Source of the DNA: Acinetobacter sp. C26M
Lineage (GTDB): Bacteria; Pseudomonadota; Gammaproteobacteria; Pseudomonadales; Moraxellaceae
Direction: 5' to 3'
Assembly: GCF_023702675.1 (NCBI RefSeq)
Contig: NZ_CP098478.1
Coordinates: 2,170,001 to 2,234,000 of the forward strand
Length of the DNA stretch: 64,000 nt
The stretch's first letter is position 1. The number at the start of each line of letters is the position of its first letter. Shown here piece by piece: positions 36,345 through 45,395 of this stretch. Below the pieces are notes generated by a model. That model saw nothing but the letters and a program-made list of their open reading frames with translations, did no database searches and was not told the origin of the DNA. The position numbers and the translations under genes are program-made.

Positions 36345-39121
36345 GCTTCTGCCTCCAATTGACAGGTTTTAATCAAGCCACGAATCTCAGGTAAACAAGA
36401 ACCACAATTACCACCAGCTTTTAAACAAGCCGTGACTTGTTTTTCATGGGTGATATTTTGCGTTTTAATGGCTTCGATAATCTTATTTTTACCCACTTTA
36501 AAACAACTACAAACCAATGGTCCATCGTTATTTGCAGCAGACATCGGCATCCCTGCCAACAAAGCTTTACGATGTAAGGCACTTAATCGTTCACGTTTAA
36601 ACAGACTCGCCACCCAATCCCGATTTGGCAATAAATCGACAGGTGCAATATATAAACTGGCAATCAGAATACCGTCTTTTAAAATCACACTATGGCTGAG
36701 CTGTGATGAAATATCTTCAAGACTTAACCATTCATAGGTTTCATCCACAAAAGGCAAGAAGCTTTTCAGATTCTTTTGGGTCTCATCAATACTATGACGA
36801 TCGGCAATTTCATAACGCATCGCTTTTGCGGTTTTGATCTTGGTCCACCATGCACAACTTTGTAAAGATGTTTTGATATGATGTTCAAAACCTTCACGTA
36901 CATAGAGTACTCCTTGCCAAGTGGTATGAAATGGCTGAATTGCAACTGGGGTATGTTTAAACTCTGGTTCACCTGAGATTGCATCCACTACAGGATTGAC
37001 CACTTTTCCTATTCGCGCATCAGAAGCGACTTGTTCAGTCCAATGAATCGGGGCGAAGATTTGGCCACGGCGCACACCTTGTGCCAAAGTCACCCGCAAC
37101 ACACAACGGCCCCATTGTGAACGCACTTCCACCAAAGCTTTATCACGAATACCAAATTTTAATGCATCATTCGGATGGATCTCGCAAAATGGCTCAGCTC
37201 GATGTGTGGTGAGGTTAGCTGATAAACCGGTACGGGTCATGGTATGCCATTGGTCGCGAATACGCCCTGTATTCAATACCAATGGATAGTCTTCCGATAT
37301 CTGATGTACAGGATCAATCGCAACGGTTGGAATCAACTTGGCTTTTTTGTTTTTATGACTAAAACTGCCACGATCAAATAACTGTTCAACAGCCATACTT
37401 TGCCCTTTCTCCCACACAGGCCATTGGGTTGGGCGTAAATGGTTATATTCATCCAGACTTAAATTCATTAAGCCTTTTAGGTTGAAATAACGGAAGTTTT
37501 CGACCTGATCACGTTGATCAACACTGGCATTTTGATAGGCCGATAAAGCCGCATGTTCATTAAAAATGTCACAGGTATTGCTAAAATCAAAGCCATGGAA
37601 GCCCAGTTTTTTCGCAACTTCGGCCACCGCCCACCAATCCGCTTTGGCTTGCTTTGGTGGAGTTAAAAATGCACGTTGCCGTGAAATACGGCGCTCAGAA
37701 TTGGTAACTGTTCCATCTTTTTCACCCCAACCCAATGCAGGTAACAATACGTCGGCATAGGCTGTGGTATCAGTATCGGCACAAATATCGGAGACCACGA
37801 CAAATTCACATTTTTCCAAGGCACGTTTGACTTGATCAGCATCGGGTAAGCTCACCACAGGGTTAGTTGCCATAATCCAGATCGCTTTGATTTTGCCGCT
37901 TTCTACCGCTTGGAATAAATCTACTGCTTTTAAGCCTGCTTGCTTGGCAATCACAGGACTGTTCCAAAAACTTTGGACTAAATTTTGATGCGAAGGATTG
38001 TCCAAATCCAGATGTGCAGCCAACATATTTGCCAATCCGCCCACCTCACGACCGCCCATGGCATTAGGTTGACCCGTCATTGAAAATGGCGCTGCACCTA
38101 ATTTGCCAATTTTTCCAGTGAGCAAGTGACAGTTGATAATACTATTGGCTTTATTCACGCCTTGAGAAGACTGATTAACCCCCATCGAAAACAAAGTGAT
38201 CACTTTTTCTGTTTGAGCAAACTTATCAAAAAACAGTTGTAATTTTTCTGCAGAAATTCCTGTACGTTTCACCAAAGCATTAAAATCTTGCTCGCTTTCA
38301 CTGGCTGTTAGAAGTGCTGCTAAACCTTCGGTATAGGTCTCCACAAAATGATGGTCGATATAGTCATGATGGTAGAGATGCTGAAACAGACCATTAAATA
38401 AAGCTACATCCTGACCAGGTAAGATCGGCAAATGTAAATCTGCTTGCTCGCAGGTACTGGTAAAACGAGGATCGACCACCACCACAAATAAATCTGGATT
38501 CTTACTCTTGGCTTGCATGATACGTTGATACAGTACGGGATGACACCATGCCGTATTAGAACCAACCAGAACCACCATATCGGTATGTTCAAAGTCTTCA
38601 TAACTGGCAGGTACAATATCCTCACCAAAAGCACGTTTGTGTGCCGCAACCGCAGATGACATACATAAGCGTGAATTGGTATCTATATTGGCAGTGCCTA
38701 AATAGCCTTTTACGAACTTATTCACCACATAATAATCTTCTGTCAGCAACTGACCTGAGACATAAAAAGCAACACTGTCTGCGCCATATTGGTCAATACA
38801 CGCTTGAAACTGGTCTGCAATTTTCTCAATCGCCTGATCCCATGTCGTCACTTGACGATGGTTTTTACGGCCAAACATTGGATGCAACACACGGGTTTCC
38901 AAGCCTAAAGTATCGGCTAAGTTACTGCCTTTAATGCAGAGTCGTCCAAAGTTTGAAGGATGATCCAGATCTCCCGCGACTTTTACCGTCGTGCCATGCG
39001 TTTTATGTTGGACACTAACATCAACGCCACAACCCACGCCACAATAGGGACATGTTGTTTTTGTAATGATTGTTTCTGCTTGATCGGAGCGACTGTGTTC
39101 TAAATTTTGAATACTGTTCAT
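36341..39121 (-). CDS. nasA: Assimilatory nitrate reductase, catalytic subunit
   Basis: NasA reduces nitrate to nitrite in the cytoplasm. The 926-residue protein has 4Fe-4S ligands Cys24, Cys27 and Cys31 (TTCPYCGVGCG), plus a fourth Cys in GRLCIKG. The likely Mo ligand is in SRLCMSSAVAA. A C-terminal BFD-like 2Fe-2S domain has CSCFKV and GGNCGSC. I start at the ATG at 39119-39121, with AAGGGG before it. The frame extends 13 codons more into the upstream palindromic repeat, which is clearly not conserved coding sequence. It sits between its electron-donor gene and mobA. Confidence 0.95.
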   Translation of the reverse strand: MNSIQNLEHSRSDQAETIITKTTCPYCGVGCGVDVSVQHKTHGTTVKVAGDLDHPSNFGRLCIKGSNLADTLGLETRVLHPMFGRKNHRQVTTWDQAIEKIADQFQACIDQYGADSVAFYVSGQLLTEDYYVVNKFVKGYLGTANIDTNSRLCMSSAVAAHKRAFGEDIVPASYEDFEHTDMVVLVGSNTAWCHPVLYQRIMQAKSKNPDLFVVVVDPRFTSTCEQADLHLPILPGQDVALFNGLFQHLYHHDYIDHHFVETYTEGLAALLTASESEQDFNALVKRTGISAEKLQLFFDKFAQTEKVITLFSMGVNQSSQGVNKANSIINCHLLTGKIGKLGAAPFSMTGQPNAMGGREVGGLANMLAAHLDLDNPSHQNLVQSFWNSPVIAKQAGLKAVDLFQAVESGKIKAIWIMATNPVVSLPDADQVKRALEKCEFVVVSDICADTDTTAYADVLLPALGWGEKDGTVTNSERRISRQRAFLTPPKQAKADWWAVAEVAKKLGFHGFDFSNTCDIFNEHAALSAYQNASVDQRDQVENFRYFNLKGLMNLSLDEYNHLRPTQWPVWEKGQSMAVEQLFDRGSFSHKNKKAKLIPTVAIDPVHQISEDYPLVLNTGRIRDQWHTMTRTGLSANLTTHRAEPFCEIHPNDALKFGIRDKALVEVRSQWGRCVLRVTLAQGVRRGQIFAPIHWTEQVASDARIGKVVNPVVDAISGEPEFKHTPVAIQPFHTTWQGVLYVREGFEHHIKTSLQSCAWWTKIKTAKAMRYEIADRHSIDETQKNLKSFLPFVDETYEWLSLEDISSQLSHSVILKDGILIASLYIAPVDLLPNRDWVASLFKRERLSALHRKALLAGMPMSAANNDGPLVCSCFKVGKNKIIEAIKTQNITHEKQVTACLKAGGNCGSCLPEIRGLIKTCQLEAEA

Positions 39122-39146
39122 GACTGCCCCTTTGAATCCCACCCAG

Positions 39147-39300
39147 CCTCCCTTTATCAAGGGAGGAGTACCGCGAATTCATATCTTAAATATAATTGAA
39201 AAACAGTCCCTCTTTCATTTAGAGAAGGAAGCCACGAACCATCGTCATTGCTTAAATTCGTGGCATTCCCCCGCTTTCATAAAGAGGGGGTTAGGGGGAG
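39147..39300. repeat. Composite palindromic repeat between nasA and the nirD/FAD gene
   Basis: There are four hairpins: CCTCCCTT-TATC-AAGGGAGG (39147-39166); a degenerate TCCCTCTTT copy (39208-39229); GCCACGAA with TTCGTGGC (39231-39264); and CCCCCGCTTT-CAT-AAAGAGGGGG (39268-39290), followed by TTAGGGGGAG. They resemble the moaE copy at 26446-26480. Sitting inside an operon, they may act as an RNA-processing or attenuation element. Confidence 0.7.
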
Positions 39301-39305
39301 ATTCA

Positions 39306-40925
39306 TCACCCTGCCTTTTTCATTGCAAAATCCTTACCAAATAACAGCTTGTTTCTAAAGGTAGAAACAGGTGTTTGATCTGCAATCAACTCGGCATACC
39401 ACATCCCATCTTCGGTATCGCCAAACAGAACCGCACCAATCACTTTGTCTTTTTGGATAATGATACGTTTATAAATTTGACGCTTGTCATCATTGAGGAT
39501 GATGTCTTCATAATCTTCTTTCGGTTCAAAGTTACCAGCAGAGAATACATCCACACCGCTGACTTTTAACTGTGTTGGCACGGTTGGCGATTTAAAAGTT
39601 AAGCTGCCATGCTCAGCCAAATGCGTTGCACAGATAAAAGCTTGTCCCCATAACGGCTCAACCAAGCCAAAGGTTTGATTACGATGTTCGATGCATTCAC
39701 CTACCGCATAGATACTTGGGTCAAAGGTTTGCATGGTGTCATTGACCAAGATGCCTCGATTGCAACGTAGTCCTGCACTTTGAGCTAATGCAATATTCGG
39801 GCGAATCCCAACAGCAAAAATCACTAAATCTGCATCTAAGACCGTTCCATCTTTAAGGCGGACTTGACTGACATGCCCGTCTTCGCCAATCAATGCTTCG
39901 GTATTGGCTTCGGTAATGATATTGATCCCTTTTTGCTCAATACTATGGCGCAACATACGGCTGGCACGCCCATCCAACTGACGTTCCATAATTCGATCCA
40001 TCAGGTGTAGAACCGTCACATTCATGCCTCGTTGTTTCAAGCCATACGCCGCTTCCAGACCCAATAAACCGCCACCAATCACCACCGCATTCTTCTTGCT
40101 TTCGCAATATTTGATCATGGTGTTGACATCATAAATATCACGGAAGCTGATCACGCCTTTTAAATCCACGCCTTGTACAGGTGGAATAAATGGTGATGAA
40201 CCTGTGGCAATGATCAAGCGGTCATAATCAACACTTTCACCTTTCTCGGTATGTACCACTTTACGGGTACGATCAATCTTGATTGCAGGGTCATCGGCAA
40301 TAAATTTGATGCCTTTGTCGCTATACCATGCATGTGGATGCAACATGATGTCATCAATGGTTTTTTCACCTGAAAGTACTGGCGACAACATAATACGGTT
40401 GTAATTACCCCACGGTTCCTCACCAATCACGGTGACGTCATAGCGATCTGGTGCCATATCCAGTAGGTCCTCTAGGCAACGCATGCCCGCCAACCCATTG
40501 CCAATCAGCACCAGTTTCAGCTTTTCTTGAGCAGCGCCATTGTTGGTAATATAGGTTTTTTGCGGAACAGACCCGACCCAAACACGACCATTTTCAATTT
40601 TGGTTGGAAAAACCAAGAGCTTTTGATCTTTATCTTCCAAACAACGACCCGTCGCTAAACTAAAATGTTGTTTATAAATCGGCGATGCAATCACACGCTC
40701 ACCTTGTAAATCGCCAATGATGCCGCGACACATCACATTGGCTTGGCTGAACGGATCTTTATTGCTGAGTGCATAAATGCGCTTTTCGTGACCGACACGA
40801 AACAGTGCAACCGATTGACCTTCGATCAGTGCGCCCACACCCGTATTTGGTGTGATGTCATCCAGCGCGCAGACTTCCACCCATTGATTTTCTGGCAGCA
40901 TATCGATGTTCTTTAAACTGGTCAT
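39306..40925 (-). CDS. NirD-domain / FAD-NAD(P)H oxidoreductase fusion
   Basis: Residues 1 to about 118 form a NirD-type Rieske fold (ASPIYKQHFSLATGRCLED) without the Cys-His/Cys-His cluster ligands, as is normal for NirD. Residues about 133-539 form a pyridine-nucleotide disulfide oxidoreductase domain: VLIGNGLAGMRCLE, IIATGSSPFIPP, VVIGGGLLGLEAAYGL and AVGECIEH. This resembles NasB-type reductases that feed assimilatory nitrate reductase. The fusion could supply both the small subunit of nitrite reductase and electrons for NasA. It lies between nirB and nasA, 11 bases from nirB. Confidence 0.85.
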   Translation of the reverse strand: MTSLKNIDMLPENQWVEVCALDDITPNTGVGALIEGQSVALFRVGHEKRIYALSNKDPFSQANVMCRGIIGDLQGERVIASPIYKQHFSLATGRCLEDKDQKLLVFPTKIENGRVWVGSVPQKTYITNNGAAQEKLKLVLIGNGLAGMRCLEDLLDMAPDRYDVTVIGEEPWGNYNRIMLSPVLSGEKTIDDIMLHPHAWYSDKGIKFIADDPAIKIDRTRKVVHTEKGESVDYDRLIIATGSSPFIPPVQGVDLKGVISFRDIYDVNTMIKYCESKKNAVVIGGGLLGLEAAYGLKQRGMNVTVLHLMDRIMERQLDGRASRMLRHSIEQKGINIITEANTEALIGEDGHVSQVRLKDGTVLDADLVIFAVGIRPNIALAQSAGLRCNRGILVNDTMQTFDPSIYAVGECIEHRNQTFGLVEPLWGQAFICATHLAEHGSLTFKSPTVPTQLKVSGVDVFSAGNFEPKEDYEDIILNDDKRQIYKRIIIQKDKVIGAVLFGDTEDGMWYAELIADQTPVSTFRNKLLFGKDFAMKKAG

Positions 40926-40936
40926 TTGAGTTCTCC

Positions 40937-43483
40937 TTATGCTTCAACCATTGGGATACGATCGACTGAACGTTCAGCGTCATTCAAAGGGCGAATCTGA
41001 TCACGCACTTGGGTAAATTGAATATGCGGATCAGCCTGCTGTTCTGCACTGGCATTGATATAGGTTTGGAAACGTTTACGAATCTCAGGGTCTTCAACCG
41101 CAGTACGCCATTCATCTTGATAAGTGCCAATCACATGACTCATACGGCTTTCAAGCTCTTCAGCCAGTCCTAAGGAATCATCGACAATCACTGATTTGAG
41201 ATAATCCAAACCACCTTCCATATTGTCACGCCATACGCTGGTACGTTGTAAACGATCTGCAGTTTGGATATAGAACATAAAGAAACGGTCGATATAACGA
41301 ATCAGTGTTTCGGTATCAAGGTCAGAAGCCAATAATTCTGCATGACGTGGTTTCATGCCACCATTCCCACAGACATATAGGTTCCAGCCTTTTTCAGTTG
41401 CAATCACTCCAACATCTTTACCTTGGGCTTCGGCACATTCGCGGGTACAGCCCGACACCGCCATTTTCAATTTATGTGGCGAACGTAAGCCTTTATAGCG
41501 ATTCTCAAGTTCAATCGCTAAACCAACAGAATCATCCACGCCATAACGGCACCATGTACTACCGACACATGATTTCACGGTACGTAATGATTTACCGTAA
41601 GCATGACCTGATTCAAAACCTGCTGCGTTGAGTTCTTCCCAAATAAATGGTAACTGATGAATTTGTGCACCAAATAAATCGACACGTTGCCCACCGGTAA
41701 TTTTGGTATATAGGTTATATTTTTTGGCAATTTGACCAACAGCAATTAAGCCATCTGGTGTGACTTCACCACCTGCCATACGCGGCACAACCGAGTAAGA
41801 ACCATCTTTTTGAATGTTGCCCAAGTAGTAATCGTTACTGTCTTGTAGACCCGCATGGCTTGGTTCAAGCACGAAATCATTCCAACACGATGCCAAAATA
41901 TTGGCTGCCATTGGTTTACAAATATCACAGCCTAAACCGTGACCGTGTTGATGAATCAAATCATCAAAAGTTTTGATTTCATTGACACGCACCAGGTGAT
42001 AAATCTCTTGGCGTGAGTATGGGAAGTGTTCACAGACATGGTTATTCACCGTTACGCCTTGGCGTTGCAGTTCAGACTTCAACACTTGCGTGACTAATGG
42101 TGCACAACCACCACAGGCTGTCGCTGCTTTGGTACATTTCTTCAAAGCACCGAGTGAGGTTGAACCATCACAAATCGCTTGGCAAATATCGGCTTTGGAC
42201 ACGTTATTACAGGAACAAATGGTTGCGCTATCAGGCAATAAATCAACACCGCTCCCACCTGCCTTCGCACCTGAATCGGCAAAACCCGGCATGATCAAGC
42301 TTTCTGGCGTTTCTGGTAGTGCCAGACCATTCAACATCATTTGTAGCAGGTCATTATATTCTTTAGCATCACCAACGAGTACAGCGCCAAGCAATTTGGT
42401 TTTGTCTGCATCGACCACGATCTTTTTATAAACCAAGCTATCTTCATCAGCATAAAAATAGCTAAGTGAGTTTGGTGTCATGCCATGCGCATCACCAACA
42501 GATGCCACATCAACCCCCATCAACTTCAACTTGGTGCTCATATCTGCACCCGCGAAACAATGCGTTTCTTCAGCTAAGATATGTTTTGCAGCGATCCGTG
42601 CCATGTCATAGCCCGGTGCGACCAGACCATAGATTTTGTTATCCCACAGCGCACATTCACCAATTGCATAGATATGCTCATCTGAGGTTTGGCAGTAATC
42701 ATTAATTTTAATCCCGCCACGCTCACCCAACGCTAAACCACTCACACGTGCTAATTCATCACGTGGACGAATCCCCGCTGAGAATAAAATGATATCTGTT
42801 TCCAACTCGCTACCATCCGCAAACTTCATGATGTGCGTTGTGCTATCACCGGCTTCAATACATTGCGTAGCTTTTTGGGTATGGACTTTTACCCCAAGAT
42901 TTTCAATTTTACGGCGCAATACCTTGCCACCAAGATCATCAATCTGTACCGCCATCAAACGTGGAGCAAATTCCACCACATGGGTTTCCAAGTTTAAATC
43001 ACGTAATGCTTTGGCAGCTTCCAGCCCCAATAGGCCACCACCAATCACCACACCTGTTTTGGCATTTAAGCTTGCAGCACGAATGGCATCTAAATCTTCA
43101 ATGGTCCGATATACAAAACAGTTTTCACGATCATTGCCTGAGATTGGCGGAACAAAAGCATACGACCCTGTCGCCAATACCAATTTGTCATAATGAATGA
43201 TATCGCCAAAATTGGTGGTCACCGTTTGCTCAGCTGCATTAATCTCCACCGCTTTGGTGTTGAGTCTTAAATCAATACCGTGCGCGTCTGCAAAATCAAA
43301 ACGAGCCAGTGATAAGTCTTTTGCTGTTTTACCAGAGAAGTATTCCGTCAAATGTACGCGGTCATAGGCAATACGTGGTTCTTCTGCAAGAATGGTAATT
43401 TCTAATTCATCATCAGCTTTCTCTAAGATGGCTTCGATGAATTTATGCCCCACCATACCGTGACCAATCATCACTAATTTCAT
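40937..43483 (-). CDS. nirB: NADH-dependent nitrite reductase large subunit
   Basis: NirB reduces nitrite to ammonia in the cytoplasm. The 848-residue protein has an N-terminal FAD/NAD domain (MIGHGMVGHKFIE, VIGGGLLGLEAAKAL), a BFD-like 2Fe-2S domain (CSCNNVS, CGGCAPL), then siroheme/4Fe-4S ligands in SCVGSTWCRYG and SGCTRECAEAQ. The start at 43481-43483 has AGGAG; the frame extends 26 codons further without support. The small subunit is not free-standing but fused in the next gene. Confidence 0.96.
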   Translation of the reverse strand: MKLVMIGHGMVGHKFIEAILEKADDELEITILAEEPRIAYDRVHLTEYFSGKTAKDLSLARFDFADAHGIDLRLNTKAVEINAAEQTVTTNFGDIIHYDKLVLATGSYAFVPPISGNDRENCFVYRTIEDLDAIRAASLNAKTGVVIGGGLLGLEAAKALRDLNLETHVVEFAPRLMAVQIDDLGGKVLRRKIENLGVKVHTQKATQCIEAGDSTTHIMKFADGSELETDIILFSAGIRPRDELARVSGLALGERGGIKINDYCQTSDEHIYAIGECALWDNKIYGLVAPGYDMARIAAKHILAEETHCFAGADMSTKLKLMGVDVASVGDAHGMTPNSLSYFYADEDSLVYKKIVVDADKTKLLGAVLVGDAKEYNDLLQMMLNGLALPETPESLIMPGFADSGAKAGGSGVDLLPDSATICSCNNVSKADICQAICDGSTSLGALKKCTKAATACGGCAPLVTQVLKSELQRQGVTVNNHVCEHFPYSRQEIYHLVRVNEIKTFDDLIHQHGHGLGCDICKPMAANILASCWNDFVLEPSHAGLQDSNDYYLGNIQKDGSYSVVPRMAGGEVTPDGLIAVGQIAKKYNLYTKITGGQRVDLFGAQIHQLPFIWEELNAAGFESGHAYGKSLRTVKSCVGSTWCRYGVDDSVGLAIELENRYKGLRSPHKLKMAVSGCTRECAEAQGKDVGVIATEKGWNLYVCGNGGMKPRHAELLASDLDTETLIRYIDRFFMFYIQTADRLQRTSVWRDNMEGGLDYLKSVIVDDSLGLAEELESRMSHVIGTYQDEWRTAVEDPEIRKRFQTYINASAEQQADPHIQFTQVRDQIRPLNDAERSVDRIPMVEA

Positions 43484-43511
43484 TGTGTTTCTCCTAAAAT
43501 CGAATCTTTGA

Positions 43512-44864
43512 TTAAGCTGCGCTGCTTTGTTCTGAGCTACGTTCCAACATGGCTTGTTCAAACAGCTGTTGTTCTTTTTGTTTATGCTCTACCGAGAATC
43601 GGATCAGCATCACCGAGCTTGCAGCAATCACCACCAAGCCGCCTAAAACCATTAAACAAGTTTGAAAATCGACCATTCCTTTCAGCAAGAATCCTGCTGC
43701 GACTGCACCGACATTGCCGCCTGCACCAATAATGCCAGCCACACCACCAAGCGCTTCACGGTCAATAAAAGGAACCAAGGCATAAGTCGCACCACATGCC
43801 ATATGGGTAAACAATGCGAAGATGGTCATACTAAGGATTGCGAATACCGCGCTGTTCATATGCGCGAATAACATCAGGAATAGACCTTCACCCAAGATCA
43901 ACAGAAACAAGATTTTAGTGCGGCCATCCAAGCCTTTTTTCAGTGCGACTTTGTCTGAAACAATACCGCCAAGCGCACGAGCAAACAGTGCCAGCAAACC
44001 AAAAACACCAGCTGCCAGTCCTGCTTCTTTTAAACCAAAATTAAAGTGCTCAACGTAGTACATCGCGATGATGTTATGCATGAAGATTTCAATGCCGAAA
44101 CATGCCGCATAAGAGCAGAATAGAATCCAGACACGATAGTTGCGTGCTGCATGCATTAAGATTGCCAAGCCACCCTTTTTATCACTGCCAACCACGATGC
44201 CTTGTGCACGAAGTTCTTTGAAATCACCTTGTGGGCAGTCTTGAGTCAACTTCCAATAAAGCACACCAACAATCAGCATCATCACACCAGGAACAAGCAA
44301 TGCAATTCTCCACCCCATAGCTTGTTCAACACCGAACATCACCAAGGCAGACAACAGTAAAGGCATCAAAGCTTGTGTTGCACCGCCACCTGCATTCCCC
44401 CAACCCGCTGAAGCGGCATTGGCGGTACCAACAACATTTGGCGCAAACATAATGCTGGTATGGTATTGCGTAATCACAAAGCTGGCGCCAATTGCACCAA
44501 TCAACAAGCGGAAGAACAGGAAGGATTCATAACTATTTGCAGCAGCAACACCAAATACAGGAATGCTGCCCAGCAATAACAATGCAGTATAAGTTTTACG
44601 TGGACCGTATTTGTCGCACAATGGACCAACCATTAATCGGACCAAAATGGTGATTGCCACTGCAGCAATATTGATATTGGCGATCTGATCTTTGGTGAGA
44701 TGGAACTCGCCTGCGATCACTGGCATTAACGGTGCACAAGCAAACCAAGCAAAGAAGCAAACGAAGAAAGCAAGCCAGCTCATGTGGAATGCCCGCATCG
44801 CTGGTGCGGAAAAGTTGAATAACTTAATTGATGTGGCTTTTTTCGCCGATAAATCTAAAGACAT
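43512..44864 (-). CDS. narK: Nitrate/nitrite MFS transporter (NarK/NasP type)
   Basis: The 450-residue inner-membrane protein has twelve helices and the NarK-family glycine-rich nitrate signatures SAGWGNAGGGATQALMP and GGVAGIIGAGGNVGAVAAGF. It imports nitrate and/or exports nitrite. I use the ATG at 44862-44864 because GGGAG lies six bases before it and is too close to the ATG at 44870. It is the first gene of the narK-nirB-nirD/FAD-nasA-mobA operon, behind a sigma-54-like promoter and a structured leader. Confidence 0.94.
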   Translation of the reverse strand: MSLDLSAKKATSIKLFNFSAPAMRAFHMSWLAFFVCFFAWFACAPLMPVIAGEFHLTKDQIANINIAAVAITILVRLMVGPLCDKYGPRKTYTALLLLGSIPVFGVAAANSYESFLFFRLLIGAIGASFVITQYHTSIMFAPNVVGTANAASAGWGNAGGGATQALMPLLLSALVMFGVEQAMGWRIALLVPGVMMLIVGVLYWKLTQDCPQGDFKELRAQGIVVGSDKKGGLAILMHAARNYRVWILFCSYAACFGIEIFMHNIIAMYYVEHFNFGLKEAGLAAGVFGLLALFARALGGIVSDKVALKKGLDGRTKILFLLILGEGLFLMLFAHMNSAVFAILSMTIFALFTHMACGATYALVPFIDREALGGVAGIIGAGGNVGAVAAGFLLKGMVDFQTCLMVLGGLVVIAASSVMLIRFSVEHKQKEQQLFEQAMLERSSEQSSAA

Positions 44865-44894
44865 TGCCATCTCCCATACTGAACGTATCTTGTG

Positions 44895-44922
44895 TTGTTA
44901 ATACATCACGCTGTATCAACAA
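44895..44922 (-). promoter_or_regulatory. 11-bp leader hairpin with six-base loop (narK leader)
   Basis: On the RNA strand, TTGTTGATACA pairs with TGTATTAACAA (one G-U pair), closed by loop GCGTGA. It ends about 30 bases before the narK start. A hexaloop hairpin is the kind of element bound by ANTAR proteins. Its 5' arm overlaps the T-rich tail of the terminator-like palindrome at 44924-44936. Confidence 0.55.
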
Positions 44923-44923
44923 A

Positions 44924-44936
44924 CCGATCAGATCGG
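44924..44936 (-). promoter_or_regulatory. Terminator-like palindrome in narK leader
   Basis: CCGATCTGATCGG is followed on the RNA strand by TTTGTTG. The stem is short and the T run weak, so it is only a candidate attenuator. Confidence 0.35.
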
Positions 44937-44963
44937 ACATCGTTGGCCGTCTTACAATTTTGC

Positions 44964-44979
44964 AAGTCATCTTTGACTC
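44964..44979 (-). promoter_or_regulatory. 5'-end leader hairpin with AAAGAT loop
   Basis: GAGTC-AAAGAT-GACTT would form at the very 5' end of the predicted narK transcript. Its six-base loop has A at position 1 and G at position 4, the pattern reported for ANTAR-protein RNA targets. Confidence 0.45.
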
Positions 44980-44988
44980 AATGAATAG

Positions 44989-45007
44989 TTAGCAAATGCT
45001 GTGCCAA
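44989..45007 (-). promoter_or_regulatory. Sigma-54 promoter of the narK operon
   Basis: On the minus strand, TTGGCACAGCATTTGCTAA contains TGGCAC-N5-TTGCT, a full match to the sigma-54 -24/-12 consensus. The predicted start is near 44980, giving a leader of about 115 bases. Confidence 0.75.
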
Positions 45008-45172
45008 GTTCCCAACACAACCACACCAATAAAACATTAGTCATTGTTTTATATTTATTTTATTAAATTATCCTTTGTTTTTAATGAATACCAATTCGGT
45101 TGAAGAGAGCAAGTTCAGTACAACGACCTGTTTTAAAGCATAATTCGCACTGCTTCAAAACAACTCTTTTTA

Positions 45173-45189
45173 CGCACTTAAAAAGTGCA
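45173..45189. promoter_or_regulatory. NtrC-like dyad shared by narK and nasT
   Basis: The minus strand reads TGCACTTTTTAAGTGCG: TGCAC and GTGC with the 7-base spacing of the NtrC consensus. It is about 200 bases upstream of the narK start of transcription and about 160 upstream of that of nasT, so it could serve both. Confidence 0.5.
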
Positions 45190-45317
45190 TCTTTCATTCT
45201 GGAGGATATAATTCAAATTTTTCATTTCTTCTACTTGGTCACAGCGATACAATAAAGCGCATAAACAATACGCCCTATGGAGCGATTGCACCGAATAAGA
45301 AATCAAAATAGCTTCAC

Positions 45318-45333
45318 TGGCACTAATTTTGCT
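45318..45333 (+). promoter_or_regulatory. Sigma-54 promoter of nasT-nasS
   Basis: TGGCACTAATTTTGCT is a full match to TGGCAC-N5-TTGCT, with GG and GC ten bases apart. The predicted start is near 45344, about 50 bases before the nasT ATG. Confidence 0.75.
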
Positions 45334-45395
45334 TCAAAAACAATACGCACAGCACTTTATATCTGTGCATAACCCCATCGTTTGACCTAAATACT

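Noticed and set aside
38404..38649. Frames antisense or alternative to long genes, such as this one in nasA
   Set aside because: Shadows of well-supported genes with no independent start signals.
39122..39160. Extra 13 N-terminal codons of nasA
   Set aside because: They are translated from the palindromic repeat; the ATG at 39119-39121 has AAGGGG at correct spacing.
43484..43561. Extra 26 N-terminal codons of nirB
   Set aside because: They precede AGGAG and the family-typical MKLVMIGHGMVG start.
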